This document shows, one piece after another, positions 17,209 to 25,928 of a stretch of DNA of 64,000 nucleotides. The DNA is from UBA981 sp942490995 (GTDB lineage Bacteria > Pseudomonadota > Gammaproteobacteria > Ga0077536). Location of the stretch: NCBI GenBank assembly GCA_942490995.1, contig CALOBG010000036.1:62001-126000 (forward strand), in the 5' to 3' direction. Numbering within the stretch: the first letter of the stretch is position 1; each line of letters begins with the position of its first letter. The position numbers and the translations under genes are program-made. Under the pieces are notes generated by a model, which was given only the letters and a program-made list of their open reading frames with translations, had not been told where the DNA came from and did not search any database.

Positions 17209-18291
17209 ATGGGCCCGGCCCCAAGCACCGCAGACGAACAGTTCCAGCATCATATCCTGCAAGGGGTATCGCGGACGTTCGCGCTGACCATTCCGCAACT
17301 GCCGCCAGCCCTCTATCGCGCGGTTGCCAATGCCTACCTGTTGTGCCGCATAGCTGACACCATCGAAGACGACGCCGATCTGCCGTTTGCGGACAAACAG
17401 CGTTATGCCGAGACGTTCATCGCAATCGTCGCGGGCCAAACCAGCGCCGACGCTTTCGCCGCGGAACTGAGTGCGCGCCTGGCCGACCACGCCACTGCGG
17501 CGGAGCGGGAACTGATCGCCGGCACCGCGGCGGTGATCCGCATTACTCACGATTTCAACGCCAACCAGCGCGCCGCCATGCTGCGCTGCGTGACCACCAT
17601 GTCCGAGGGCATGGTGTATTACCAGGGTCAGGAAACCCTTGACGGCGTCGCCGACCAGGGAGCGATGGACCGCTACTGTTACTTCGTTGCCGGCGTGGTC
17701 GGCGAAATGTTGACCACCCTGTTCTGCGAGCACTGCCCGCAATTGAAAGCCCGCGAAACCGAAATGATGCACCTCGCCGTGTCGTTCGGGCAGGGGCTGC
17801 AGATGACGAATATTCTCAAGGATATCTGGGACGATCGCGCGCGCGGCGCGTGCTGGCTGCCGCGCGATACTTTTGCCCGCTACGGCGTGACCCTGAGCGA
17901 GGTCGAACCCGGCCGCGGCGGCGCGGGCTTTGAAGCGGCCCTCGGAGAACTCATCGCCACCGCCCATGGTCACCTGCACAACGCGCTGCGCTACACGCTG
18001 ATCCTGCCGGCCGATGAAGCCGGCCTGCGCCGCTTCTGCCTGTGGGCGCTGGGCATGGCAGTCCTGACCCTGAGACGGCTCAACGCGCAGCGCAATTTCG
18101 CCGCTGGCAACGACGTCAAGATCTCGCGCCGCGCGGTCAAAACCACGATCGTCGCCACCAACCTCGCGGTACGTTCCGACCGCGCCCTCAACACCCTGTT
18201 CGCCCTTGCCTCGCGCGGTCTGCCGCGACAACGCATTACCACGCCCATCGCCAGCGTGGCCGATATCAGCGGCAGTCGCCTCGCGCCCTGA
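17209..18291 (+). CDS. Squalene/phytoene synthase family protein, probable squalene synthase
   Basis: A 360-residue head-to-head prenyl synthase that would condense two farnesyl diphosphates to squalene, the precursor of hopanoids. The first Asp-rich motif is DTIEDD (about residues 49–54). The second is in GLQMTNILKDIWDD (about 198–211), with DRYCYFVAGVVGEM between them. The C-terminal region ends in a charged tail without a clear membrane anchor. It heads the hopanoid genes and lacks the HpnC/HpnD/HpnE trio, so a single-enzyme route is inferred. Phytoene synthesis is the main alternative, but no carotenoid genes are present and the hpn context favours squalene. Confidence 0.85.
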   Translation: MGPAPSTADEQFQHHILQGVSRTFALTIPQLPPALYRAVANAYLLCRIADTIEDDADLPFADKQRYAETFIAIVAGQTSADAFAAELSARLADHATAAERELIAGTAAVIRITHDFNANQRAAMLRCVTTMSEGMVYYQGQETLDGVADQGAMDRYCYFVAGVVGEMLTTLFCEHCPQLKARETEMMHLAVSFGQGLQMTNILKDIWDDRARGACWLPRDTFARYGVTLSEVEPGRGGAGFEAALGELIATAHGHLHNALRYTLILPADEAGLRRFCLWALGMAVLTLRRLNAQRNFAAGNDVKISRRAVKTTIVATNLAVRSDRALNTLFALASRGLPRQRITTPIASVADISGSRLAP

Positions 18292-18323
18292 GCGCGCGGG
18301 ACTGCGGCTCGTCACAACGTCCG

Positions 18324-19004
18324 GTGAGGTTGGGCATCATTGCAGCACTCGGATCTGAAGCGGGTGTTTTTCGCCGCGCGCGCGGCACCCTGCCGGGCGG
18401 CGATGACTATCTGGTCACAGTCGGCGGGCCAGGTCCCGGAAACGGCGCACACGCGGCTACGGCAATGCTCGGCGAAGGTTGCGATACGCTGCTCAGCTGG
18501 GGTGTTGCCGGCGCGCTCGCCGATGACCTGCGCGCCGGCGATGTCATTGTCGCTGCGCGCGTCATGAGCGAGTCAGGCGCAGTGCTGGAGTTTGATCCGA
18601 CCACAGCCGAGCGTGTCGTTGCGCCGCTCGGACATCCCCCCTGGTTGCGCAACGGGACCGTCATGAGCTGCGCGACCACGGTCGCTCGCAGTGCGGACAA
18701 GGCGGCGCTGCAGCGCCGCTACCAGGCCGATGCGGTCGATCTGGAATCGAGCGCCATCGCCAGCGTTGCTCACGCTGCCGGATGCGGCTTTGTCCTGGTC
18801 CGCGCGATCGTCGACGAGGCCTGTTTCGAGCTGCCGCCGGCCGCGCTAACCGGGGTCGGAAGCGACGGCGGCGTGCGGCTGACTCAGGTCCTGGCCAGCG
18901 TCTGTGCCCAGCCGCGTCAGCTTGCGCAGTTGATCCGGCTGGCCCGACATTTCAACCGCGCCCTGCGGGGACTGCGCCAGGTCGCACAAGCGATTACGCC
19001 GTGA
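18324..19004 (+). CDS. hpnG: Hopanoid-associated phosphorylase HpnG
   Basis: A 226-residue nucleoside phosphorylase-superfamily enzyme. HpnG removes adenine from adenosylhopane to give ribosylhopane, the step after HpnH. Supporting features are the N-terminal RLGIIAALGSEAG, a Gly-rich VTVGGPGPGNGAHAATAML around residues 32–50, LLSWGVAGALADDLRAGDVI near 58–77, and AVDLESSAIASVAHAAGCGF with the substrate-contacting Glu (about 141–160). The start is a GTG at 18324. The stop overlaps the GTG of hpnN as GTGA. The order hpnG–hpnN supports the assignment over a generic MTA/SAH nucleosidase. Confidence 0.88.
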   Translation: MRLGIIAALGSEAGVFRRARGTLPGGDDYLVTVGGPGPGNGAHAATAMLGEGCDTLLSWGVAGALADDLRAGDVIVAARVMSESGAVLEFDPTTAERVVAPLGHPPWLRNGTVMSCATTVARSADKAALQRRYQADAVDLESSAIASVAHAAGCGFVLVRAIVDEACFELPPAALTGVGSDGGVRLTQVLASVCAQPRQLAQLIRLARHFNRALRGLRQVAQAITP

Positions 19005-21628
19005 CCCAGATATTGACCCAACTCGTTGCGCGCGTCGTGGCCGCCACCACCGGCTGGAGTGTGCGCCACAATATCGTCGTCATCGTCGTGGCCATCGTTT
19101 CGAGCGTCGGCGCTGCGTGGTACAGCGCGACCCATATCGGCATCAACACGAACACCGCCGACATGCTTTCCGAACGGCTGCCGTGGCGCCAGGCGTACAT
19201 GGAGTTTGCTCACGCATTTCCGTACTTCTCCGATTCGATCGTCATCGTAGTGGATGGCGCGACCACCGATCTCGCCGAGCAGGCTGCCAGTACCCTGAGC
19301 CAGTCACTGGCGGCGGACGGCACCCACTTCAGTGAAGTTTTTCATCCTACCGACAGCGCATTTTTTCGCCGCCAGCAGCTGCTCTACGCGACGCTGCCGG
19401 AACTCGAGCAGCTCGCCGATCAGCTGAGTGGCGCGCAGGCCCTGCTCGGACGCCTGGCCGGCGATCCCGGACTGCTTGGCCTGCTGCAATTGCTAGACGA
19501 CATCACACTCGCGGAACCCGGCGAGTTGCCGCGCGAAGCGCTGACGCTGCTTGATGCGGTCAGCAACGCACTGCAGGAATTCGCGGCCGGGAACACCGTG
19601 CCGCTGTCGTGGCGCAGCCTGCTACTCGGCAGTGAGAACAGTGCATCGCGACGGGTCGTATTTACTGTCTCGCCGCGCCTCGACTACAGCTCGATACTAC
19701 CGGCGAAAGACGCCATCGGCGCGATCCGCACGCGTGTCGAGTCGCTCGGCTACAGCGAGCGCGACGGTGTCAGCGTGCGCCTGACCGGCGAGGCCGCGCT
19801 CGCTTACGATGAACTGACCAGCGTCATTCGCGGCGCCGAACAGGCCGGTTTGCTGGCCTTCGCCATGATCACGGTGTGCCTGTTGCTGGGACTGCGTTCA
19901 CTCAGCCTGGTCGTGGCGACCCTGGTAACGTTGATCGTCGGGCTGGTTTTCACCGCAACCTTCGCCGTCGTCGCGGTCGGAACCCTGAACATGATCTCAG
20001 TGGCGTTCGCGGTACTCTACGTCGGCCTCGGCGTCGATTTCGCCATCCACCTCAGCCTGCGCTACCGTGAACTGGCCGCGGAGTTTGACAAGACCGCCGC
20101 GATCGGCGCCACGGCGCGCCACCTCGGCGGCTCGATCGCATTGTGCGCAGTCACCACCGCGATCGGCTTTTTTGCGTTTCTGCCGACCGCTTACCGCGGC
20201 GTCGCCGAACTCGGCCTGATCTCCGGGGTCGGCATGTTTATCGGGTTTGCCGCCAGCTTTACCGTGCTGCCGGCCCTGTTCCAGTCCCTGCCGGCGCCCC
20301 GCATGCCGGCCGCGAAACCGGCCCGCGAAGTGCCGGCGGGACGGGATCCGCACCATACCCGCGTCGTGCTGGCACTGACGGTGGCCTGCGCGGCGGCTGC
20401 GGTGTTTGCCTTGCCGCATGCGCGCTTCGACCTGAATCCACTGCACCTCAACGATCCCAACGCCGAATCGGTGACCACTATTGAAGACCTCGCCGGCGCC
20501 GGCGACCAGCCGTTGTACGACATTTCGATGGTTGTCGCCGACGGTGACGCCGCGGCGCGAACGGCACGCGAGCTGGGCCGTCTGGACACCGTTGCGGAAG
20601 TGTTGAGTGCGCGCGACCTGGTGCCGAGCGCGCAGGACGAAAAACTCGCGGTCATCGACGATCTGCGCTGGAGTCTCGGTGGCGAACTGGAGGTTGGCAC
20701 CCCCACGCCGCTCAGTCCGGCAGATGTTCGAGCCCGCCTGGCGGCACTCGAGGCGGCTTTGGAGCAGCGCGCGGCAACGCCGGCGGCGGCGCCGGCATAC
20801 GCTGCGCTGCGCGCTGCGCTCGCTGCCCTGGATAGACGCCTGGCTACGCTCCCGGCGGCTGAAGCCCAGGTCCTGCTGGGTCAGGTCGAAGACAAACTCA
20901 TGCGTCATTTCGTACCTCAGATCGAGCGCCTGCAGGCAGCGCTGGAAGCGGACAGCGTGACCCTCGAGACACTGCCGGAAGCGCTGCGCCAGCGCTGGAT
21001 CGCCGCGGATGGCCGTTACCGGCTGGAGATCAGCCCGGCGCGCAATCTCGACGACAACCGGGAGCTGGTGCGCTACGTCGATAGCGTGCGCAGCATCGCC
21101 GGCGCGCGCGCTACCGGCACTCCGGTGATCAATATCGAAGCGAGCCGCGCCGTCACGACTGCCTTCAATCAGGCGTTCACCACCGCCGTCGTTCTGATCA
21201 CCGTGCTGCTGTGGATTGTGCTGCGGCGCGCGCGCGAGGTTGTCGTCGTGCTTGCGCCGCTGGCGCTGGCCAGCCTGCTTACCACCGCGCTGACCGTGGC
21301 CCTCGGGGTGCCGTTCAATTTCGCCAATATCATTGCCCTGCCGCTGCTCATGGGCATCGGCGTCGACAGCACCCTGCACATGTTGCATCGCTATCGAACC
21401 ACCTTCCACGATGGCCGTTCGCTGCTGAGAACCAGCACCGCGCGCGCCGTGTTGTTCAGCGCGTTGACGACCACCGCGAGCTTCGGCAACCTCGCCGTGT
21501 CGCCACACGCCGGCACCGCGAGCATGGGCGTCATGCTGACCGTCGGCCTGGGCATGACTCTGCTGTGCACCCTGGTGGTCCTGCCCATGCTGATGCGGCG
21601 ATTTATCGCCGTGGATCCGATCCTGTGA
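19001..21628 (+). CDS. hpnN: Hopanoid transporter HpnN (RND/MMPL family)
   Basis: An 875-residue RND-superfamily protein with the duplicated layout of HpnN: an N-terminal helix (about 20–42), a periplasmic loop, a five-helix bundle (about 280–425), a second long loop with Ala-rich helices, and a C-terminal bundle (about 725–870). Characteristic text includes NTADMLSERLPWRQAY near residue 50, VLYVGLGVDFAIHLSLRYRE in the first bundle and LPLLMGIGVDSTLHMLHRYR in the second. HpnN shuttles hopanoids from the inner to the outer membrane. It starts at a GTG overlapping hpnG and ends overlapping the CDP-alcohol phosphotransferase gene. Confidence 0.92.
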   Translation: MTQILTQLVARVVAATTGWSVRHNIVVIVVAIVSSVGAAWYSATHIGINTNTADMLSERLPWRQAYMEFAHAFPYFSDSIVIVVDGATTDLAEQAASTLSQSLAADGTHFSEVFHPTDSAFFRRQQLLYATLPELEQLADQLSGAQALLGRLAGDPGLLGLLQLLDDITLAEPGELPREALTLLDAVSNALQEFAAGNTVPLSWRSLLLGSENSASRRVVFTVSPRLDYSSILPAKDAIGAIRTRVESLGYSERDGVSVRLTGEAALAYDELTSVIRGAEQAGLLAFAMITVCLLLGLRSLSLVVATLVTLIVGLVFTATFAVVAVGTLNMISVAFAVLYVGLGVDFAIHLSLRYRELAAEFDKTAAIGATARHLGGSIALCAVTTAIGFFAFLPTAYRGVAELGLISGVGMFIGFAASFTVLPALFQSLPAPRMPAAKPAREVPAGRDPHHTRVVLALTVACAAAAVFALPHARFDLNPLHLNDPNAESVTTIEDLAGAGDQPLYDISMVVADGDAAARTARELGRLDTVAEVLSARDLVPSAQDEKLAVIDDLRWSLGGELEVGTPTPLSPADVRARLAALEAALEQRAATPAAAPAYAALRAALAALDRRLATLPAAEAQVLLGQVEDKLMRHFVPQIERLQAALEADSVTLETLPEALRQRWIAADGRYRLEISPARNLDDNRELVRYVDSVRSIAGARATGTPVINIEASRAVTTAFNQAFTTAVVLITVLLWIVLRRAREVVVVLAPLALASLLTTALTVALGVPFNFANIIALPLLMGIGVDSTLHMLHRYRTTFHDGRSLLRTSTARAVLFSALTTTASFGNLAVSPHAGTASMGVMLTVGLGMTLLCTLVVLPMLMRRFIAVDPIL

Positions 21629-22227
21629 AACCGTGGGACGCGCGCGCGGCAGCGTGGCTGGTGCGGCCATTCGTGCACTCACCATGGGTGCAGCCGAATC
21701 ATTTCACCGCCCTGCGCCTGGCCGTAGGGCTGGCCGGCGCATGGTTGTTTGCCATCGGTACCCATGCGAATGCGGCGGCGCTGCTGGTGGTGGTGTCGAA
21801 CTTCCTCGACCACACCGACGGCGAACTGGCGCGGCTGGGTAACAAGTCGAGCCGGTTCGGCCATTATTTCGATCTGCTCGCCGATGCGCTGGTTACCGTT
21901 GGGATGTTTGCCGGCATAGGCATCGGCCTCAGCCACGGCAGCCTTGGTGGCTGGGCCAGCGTGATGGGCGTGACCGCCGGACTCGCCGTGGCGGTTATTT
22001 TTCAGCTCCGCAACGACATCGAAAATCATCACGGTAAAGCCGCCACGCGGCAGGCACAGTGGGCCGGGTTTGAAGCGGAAGACGTGCTTTATCTCATGCC
22101 CGTGGTGACGCTGAGCGGCGCCCTGGAATGGTTCCTTTGCGCCGCCGCGATCGGCGCGCCGGTGGCGGCGCTGGCGGTGGCCCGGCAATACCAAAGACTG
22201 ATGAGCAGCGACCGGAGCAGGCCGTGA
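21625..22227 (+). CDS. CDP-alcohol phosphatidyltransferase family enzyme
   Basis: A 200-residue integral membrane enzyme of the CDP-OH phosphotransferase family. The defining motif DGx2ARx8Gx3Dx3D is complete: DGELAR, then G and the two Asp residues of FDLLAD, at about residues 69–91. Five or six membrane helices surround it. The family transfers a phospho-alcohol from a CDP-activated donor to an alcohol acceptor. It is coupled by GTGA overlaps to hpnN upstream and hpnA downstream, so it belongs to the hopanoid operon. The nearby genes for CMP-aminoethylphosphonate make a phosphonate head-group transfer an attractive inference, not shown by sequence. Confidence 0.88.
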   Translation: MKPWDARAAAWLVRPFVHSPWVQPNHFTALRLAVGLAGAWLFAIGTHANAAALLVVVSNFLDHTDGELARLGNKSSRFGHYFDLLADALVTVGMFAGIGIGLSHGSLGGWASVMGVTAGLAVAVIFQLRNDIENHHGKAATRQAQWAGFEAEDVLYLMPVVTLSGALEWFLCAAAIGAPVAALAVARQYQRLMSSDRSRP

Positions 22228-23222
22228 CCGTGCTGGTAACCGGCGCGACCGGATTTCTTGGCAGTGCGGTGGTGCTGGCCCTGCTCGACGACGGCCAGGC
22301 GGTGCGGGTGCTGACACGTGCGGACAGCGACCACGGTAACGTCGAAGGTCTCGACGTCGAGATCTGTCACGGCGATCTGCGCGATCCGGATTCGCTGGCG
22401 CAAGCCGTGCGCGGTTGCCGCGGTCTCTACCACGTGGCTGCCGACTATCGATTGTGGGTCCGCGATCCGAAGGAACTGTACGCCAGCAACGTCGACGGTA
22501 CGCGCAACATCATGCACGCCGCTCTCGAGGCCGGGATTGAACGGGTCGTTTATACCAGCAGTGTTGCCACGCTTGGGCTGCATCGCGACGGCACGCCGGC
22601 CAACGAAGACACACCGGTCACGCTGGCCGCCATGATTGGACACTACAAGCGCTCCAAATTTCTCGCCGAACGGGTGGTCGACGAGTTGATCAGCACGCGC
22701 GGGTTGCCGGCCGTTATCGTCAATCCCTCGACCCCGATCGGTCCACGCGACATCAAGCCGACCCCGACCGGTCGCATCGTGCGCGATGCGGCGCTGGGCC
22801 GGATCCCGGCTTACGTCGACACCGGGCTCAATATTGCCCATGTCGATGACGTCGCCGCCGGTCACCTGCTGGCGTTCACGCGCGGCGAGATCGGGCGGCG
22901 CTATATCCTCGGCGGCGAAAACCTTTCGCTCCGAGACATACTCACGACGGTGGCGGACTGGTGCGGGCGGCGACCGCCGCGCGTGCGCCTGCCACGGCGT
23001 GTCGTGTATCCGGTGGCCTGGGTTTCGCAGGCCTGGGCTTGGCTGAGCCACGGCCCCGAGCCGCAGGCCACGGTCGATGGTCTGCGCATGGCGGCCAAAA
23101 AAATGTTTTTTGAATGCAGTCGAGCAGAAGCTGAACTCGGTTATCGCTGGCGCCCGGCCGAAGCGGCGATCAACGACGCGCTGGCGTGGTTCAGATCGAC
23201 CGGCGTACTGCCACCCGCTTAG
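22224..23222 (+). CDS. hpnA: Hopanoid-associated sugar epimerase HpnA
   Basis: A 332-residue extended short-chain dehydrogenase. The NAD-binding Rossmann motif VTGATGFLGSAV is at residues 5–16. The catalytic region has a YTSSVATLGL Ser site (about 112–121) and YKRSKFLAE, the Tyr-x3-Lys pair, at about 142–150. The text FNIAHVDDVA-like (seen as LNIAHVDDVAAGHLLA) and GGENLSLRDIL match HpnA. HpnA-type enzymes are consistently encoded with hopanoid genes, though their exact sugar or hopanoid substrate is unproved. The GTG start overlaps the stop of the phosphotransferase gene. It converges with the next gene with a 9-bp gap. Confidence 0.9.
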   Translation: MTVLVTGATGFLGSAVVLALLDDGQAVRVLTRADSDHGNVEGLDVEICHGDLRDPDSLAQAVRGCRGLYHVAADYRLWVRDPKELYASNVDGTRNIMHAALEAGIERVVYTSSVATLGLHRDGTPANEDTPVTLAAMIGHYKRSKFLAERVVDELISTRGLPAVIVNPSTPIGPRDIKPTPTGRIVRDAALGRIPAYVDTGLNIAHVDDVAAGHLLAFTRGEIGRRYILGGENLSLRDILTTVADWCGRRPPRVRLPRRVVYPVAWVSQAWAWLSHGPEPQATVDGLRMAAKKMFFECSRAEAELGYRWRPAEAAINDALAWFRSTGVLPPA

Positions 23223-23231
23223 CCAGATTCT

Positions 23232-24239
23232 CTAGCCCGTATCGACCGGCCGCGCCGCGCTACCCGGGGTCACCGAGTACTGCGAAGCCAGGGCCAGACT
23301 CGCGCCGATCCACAGCAGGTCACGGCAACGCCGGATCACGGCCGTGGCGACACCGGCGGACGGCACCCCGGTCAATGCACCGACGCCGATCAGAAAAGCC
23401 CCTTCCTGGGTACCAAGGCCGGCCGGAATAAAGAACGTTACGGTACGCACAAGCTGCACCATACATTCGATCATCCATACTTCGGCAAACGTCGCCGGGT
23501 AACCGACGAAATGCAGGATCACATACACTTCGAGCACACCGAGCACCCAGTTCGCCATCGCCAGCATGAACGACCAGAACAAGCGCACACTGTGCTGGCT
23601 GTAGAAATGTTCGAACTGTCGATCAATGTCTTCCGCGGCGGCGATACCGCCGGCGAGTTTCTTACCGAAACGCGAACTGCCGAGCTTGCGCGCAACGAAC
23701 GTCGACAGGCGCAGCCGCTGCATAAGAAAAAATACCACCGCGTTGAGAACGATAAACGCCAGGCCGGCGAGCGCCACGGCCTTGTGGGTAGCGGTAAACT
23801 GCGGGTCCGAAATGAGCATCGCGGCGCCGATTGCGACGAACAATACCAGCGAAAACATGCTCGTGGTTTTTGCGATCACCAGCGAAGCGCCGGCGTCGCG
23901 CAGCGGGATCCCCCAGTTCGATTTCAGCAACCACGCTTTGATCGGTTCGCCGCCAAGTGAAGCCGTCGGGGTGATGTTGTTATAGGCCTCGCCGATCATG
24001 CGCACGACATACAGCCGTCCCATCCAGCGCGGCGTGAGCGGCACGGCCGGCAATACGATATGCCAGCTGACCGCATCGGCGCCGAAATAAAACGCGTAAA
24101 CCAGTAACACGAGCACCATGCCAGTCGCACCAACGGCCGCAACCTGCTGCCATAGCTGCTCCAGATCGGTATTCAGCAACACGACTCCGAGCAGGGCCAC
24201 GCCGACAAACAGAAAAATGAACTTGGCAGCCTTGATCAT
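23232..24239 (-). CDS. Lysylphosphatidylglycerol synthase TM-domain protein (HpnL/YbhN-like)
   Basis: A 335-residue polytopic membrane protein with about eight helices, of the UPF0104/AglD superfamily that includes YbhN and the hopanoid-associated HpnL. Typical conserved text is MIGEAYNNITPTASLGGEPIKA-like around residues 80–101 (here interrupted only by normal variation), with FFIPAGLGTQEGAFLIG near residue 270. No catalytic domain is fused, so it may be a flippase-like or accessory protein. The start at 24239 puts the first hydrophobic helix at the N-terminus. It is divergent from the phosphonate operon and convergent with hpnA; context supports an HpnL-type role. Confidence 0.83.
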   Translation of the reverse strand: MIKAAKFIFLFVGVALLGVVLLNTDLEQLWQQVAAVGATGMVLVLLVYAFYFGADAVSWHIVLPAVPLTPRWMGRLYVVRMIGEAYNNITPTASLGGEPIKAWLLKSNWGIPLRDAGASLVIAKTTSMFSLVLFVAIGAAMLISDPQFTATHKAVALAGLAFIVLNAVVFFLMQRLRLSTFVARKLGSSRFGKKLAGGIAAAEDIDRQFEHFYSQHSVRLFWSFMLAMANWVLGVLEVYVILHFVGYPATFAEVWMIECMVQLVRTVTFFIPAGLGTQEGAFLIGVGALTGVPSAGVATAVIRRCRDLLWIGASLALASQYSVTPGSAARPVDTG

Positions 24240-24330
24240 TCGGTCCGGTCCACGGATATCGGCGCTGCGCACAGCGCCGCTGAGGGTCCGCGACTATCGC
24301 ACAGGGCCGCCGAGGTCAGCAATTTCGCTG

Positions 24331-24358
24331 CTGTTCGGCCCGCCAGCGGTGCTAAAAT
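24331..24358 (+). promoter_or_regulatory. Putative extended −10 promoter of the phosphonate operon
   Basis: TGCTAAAAT at 24350–24358 is a good extended −10 element. Only a weak −35 (CTGTTC, 24331–24336) precedes it at about the right spacing. It lies 64 bp before the ATG of the first phosphonate-operon gene and faces the right way. No other good promoter was seen before ppd. Confidence 0.4.
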
Positions 24359-24422
24359 GGCGGCCCACTCGACGCGCCCGGCGCTCGCTACGTTCACCTG
24401 TCCTGCCAACGATATCCCAGCC

Positions 24423-25181
24423 ATGTCCTTATCCAGCGCAACGCATATCCTCCCGACCGGCCCGGCCAGCGCTCTGAGCGCGCCGCTGGCGGCACTCGAT
24501 GTAGCGCAGTTACGTGCATCGTTCCTGGCCAATAACGAGTTCATCGCCATTCCGGGCTGCCTGGCGGGCGACGAGCTGAACCCGCTGCTGCAGGCCCTGC
24601 CTGCGCTGGAGCCGCAGGTCCATCGCAACTTTATTCCCGGCCACAAGAAGGGCGGCAGTATTTCGCGATTCGATCTCGATCGCCACGCGCCAGCCTACGG
24701 TGCGTTCTACGCCGCGCCACCGTTACTCGAGTTTCTCCGTGCCCTGGTCGGCCAGGATCTGCATTTTTGCCCGAGTGACGATCCGCATACCTATGCGCTC
24801 TACTACTACACCGAGCCCGGCGATCATATCGGCTACCATTACGATACTTCGTACTACAAGGGACAGCGCTACACCATTCTGCTTGGACTCATCGACGAAT
24901 CGAGCTGCCGACTTGAATACGAACTGTTTCGCGACGACCCTGAACACGCAACGATCCACGCCGATATCGCCCTTGCACCCGGCACACTGGTGGTGTTCAA
25001 CGGTGACAAGGTCTGGCACCGGGTCACACCGTCCGGTCCGGGCGAGCGTCGCGTCGCCCTGACGCTCGAATATGTCACCAGTACGGACATGCATCCGGTA
25101 CGGCGCTTTTTTTCGAATATGAAGGACGCGGTCGCCTATTTCGGTTTTCGCCAGGTCTTCACCCGTGCGTGGCGGCGCTGA
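24423..25181 (+). CDS. Probable 2-oxoglutarate/Fe(II)-type oxygenase
   Basis: A 252-residue protein with a double-stranded beta-helix pattern of 2OG-Fe(II) oxygenases. The HxD pair is in IGYHYDTSYY (about residues 138–147). The distal His is in VFNGDKVWHRVTPSGPGERR (about 196–215), followed by the Arg that usually binds 2-oxoglutarate. It opens the phosphonate operon, ending 8 bp before the nucleotidyltransferase gene. Related oxygenases hydroxylate phosphonates or lipid chains in other clusters, so a tailoring hydroxylase is inferred. The ATG at 24423 is preferred; one 22 codons upstream lies inside the promoter region. Confidence 0.72.
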   Translation: MSLSSATHILPTGPASALSAPLAALDVAQLRASFLANNEFIAIPGCLAGDELNPLLQALPALEPQVHRNFIPGHKKGGSISRFDLDRHAPAYGAFYAAPPLLEFLRALVGQDLHFCPSDDPHTYALYYYTEPGDHIGYHYDTSYYKGQRYTILLGLIDESSCRLEYELFRDDPEHATIHADIALAPGTLVVFNGDKVWHRVTPSGPGERRVALTLEYVTSTDMHPVRRFFSNMKDAVAYFGFRQVFTRAWRR

Positions 25182-25189
25182 AGGGGCTA

Positions 25190-25927
25190 ATGAAAGTAAT
25201 CATTCTCGCCGCTGGCGTCGGTCAGCGCCTGGCCTCGACGCACCACGGACCCAAGTGTCTGCTCGAAATTGACGGCCGTAGCCTGCTGCAGCGGCACCTC
25301 GACGCTCTCGCCGCGCTCGATATCCATACCGTCACCCTGTGCCTCGGTTACCAGGCTGCCCGCGTCGCTGCGGCGCTCGATTCGCGCGCCGGGCACCTGC
25401 TGCACTACAACCCGTTGTTCCGACTCGGCTCGATCGTCAGCCTGTGGTGCGCGCGGCAGACCCTGTTGAGCGGTGATGACGTGCTCGTCATGGATGCCGA
25501 CGTGCTCTACCATCCGGACATTCTCGGCCGCCTGGTCAACAGCTCCGAGGCGAACTGTTTTCTCATCGATCGCGACTTCGTCGCCGGCGATGAACCGGTC
25601 AAGATCTGCCTCGAAAACGGCCGCATCGTCGAGTTCCGCAAACAAATCGCAGCTGGACTTCCGTATAATCGCGTCGGCGAATCGGTCGGTTTCTTCAAGT
25701 TCGACGCTGCCACCGCGCAACGCCTGGGCTGCATCGTCGCCGCTTACGTAGCCTGCGAGAAGCGCGAATTACCGCACGAGGAAGCGCTGCGCGAGCTCGC
25801 CCTGGAGCCGGGCAGCGACATCGGCGTCGAAGACGTCACCGGCCTGCCGTGGATCGAAATCGATTACCCCGAAGACATTACCCGTGCGGTTAAGGAGATT
25901 GCGCCGCGCATTTCGCAGCGCAGATGA
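25190..25927 (+). CDS. Nucleotidyltransferase (phosphocholine cytidylyltransferase-like)
   Basis: A 245-residue NTP-transferase. The N-terminal activation motif MKVIILAAGVGQRL is followed by PKCLLEIDGRSLLQRHL (about residues 23–39), typical of LicC-type choline-phosphate and phosphonate cytidylyltransferases. Asp-rich VLVMDADVLYH (about 100–110) provides the metal-binding site and WIEIDYPEDITRA closes the fold. The start at 25190 has AAGGGG upstream. It lies between the oxygenase and the pepM fusion with gaps of 8 and 1 bp. A second, separate nucleotidyltransferase domain is fused to PepM, so this one may activate another head group or form a pair with it. Confidence 0.83.
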   Translation: MKVIILAAGVGQRLASTHHGPKCLLEIDGRSLLQRHLDALAALDIHTVTLCLGYQAARVAAALDSRAGHLLHYNPLFRLGSIVSLWCARQTLLSGDDVLVMDADVLYHPDILGRLVNSSEANCFLIDRDFVAGDEPVKICLENGRIVEFRKQIAAGLPYNRVGESVGFFKFDAATAQRLGCIVAAYVACEKRELPHEEALRELALEPGSDIGVEDVTGLPWIEIDYPEDITRAVKEIAPRISQRR

Positions 25928-25928
25928 A

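Noticed and set aside
16696..18315. A 539-codon open frame antisense to squalene synthase and nnrU
   Set aside because: It spans two well-supported plus-strand genes and has no domain-like pattern.
19997..21685. A 562-codon open frame antisense to hpnN
   Set aside because: Arg/Gly/His-rich composition typical of antisense frames in GC-rich genes; the plus-strand RND transporter has clear motifs across the same span.
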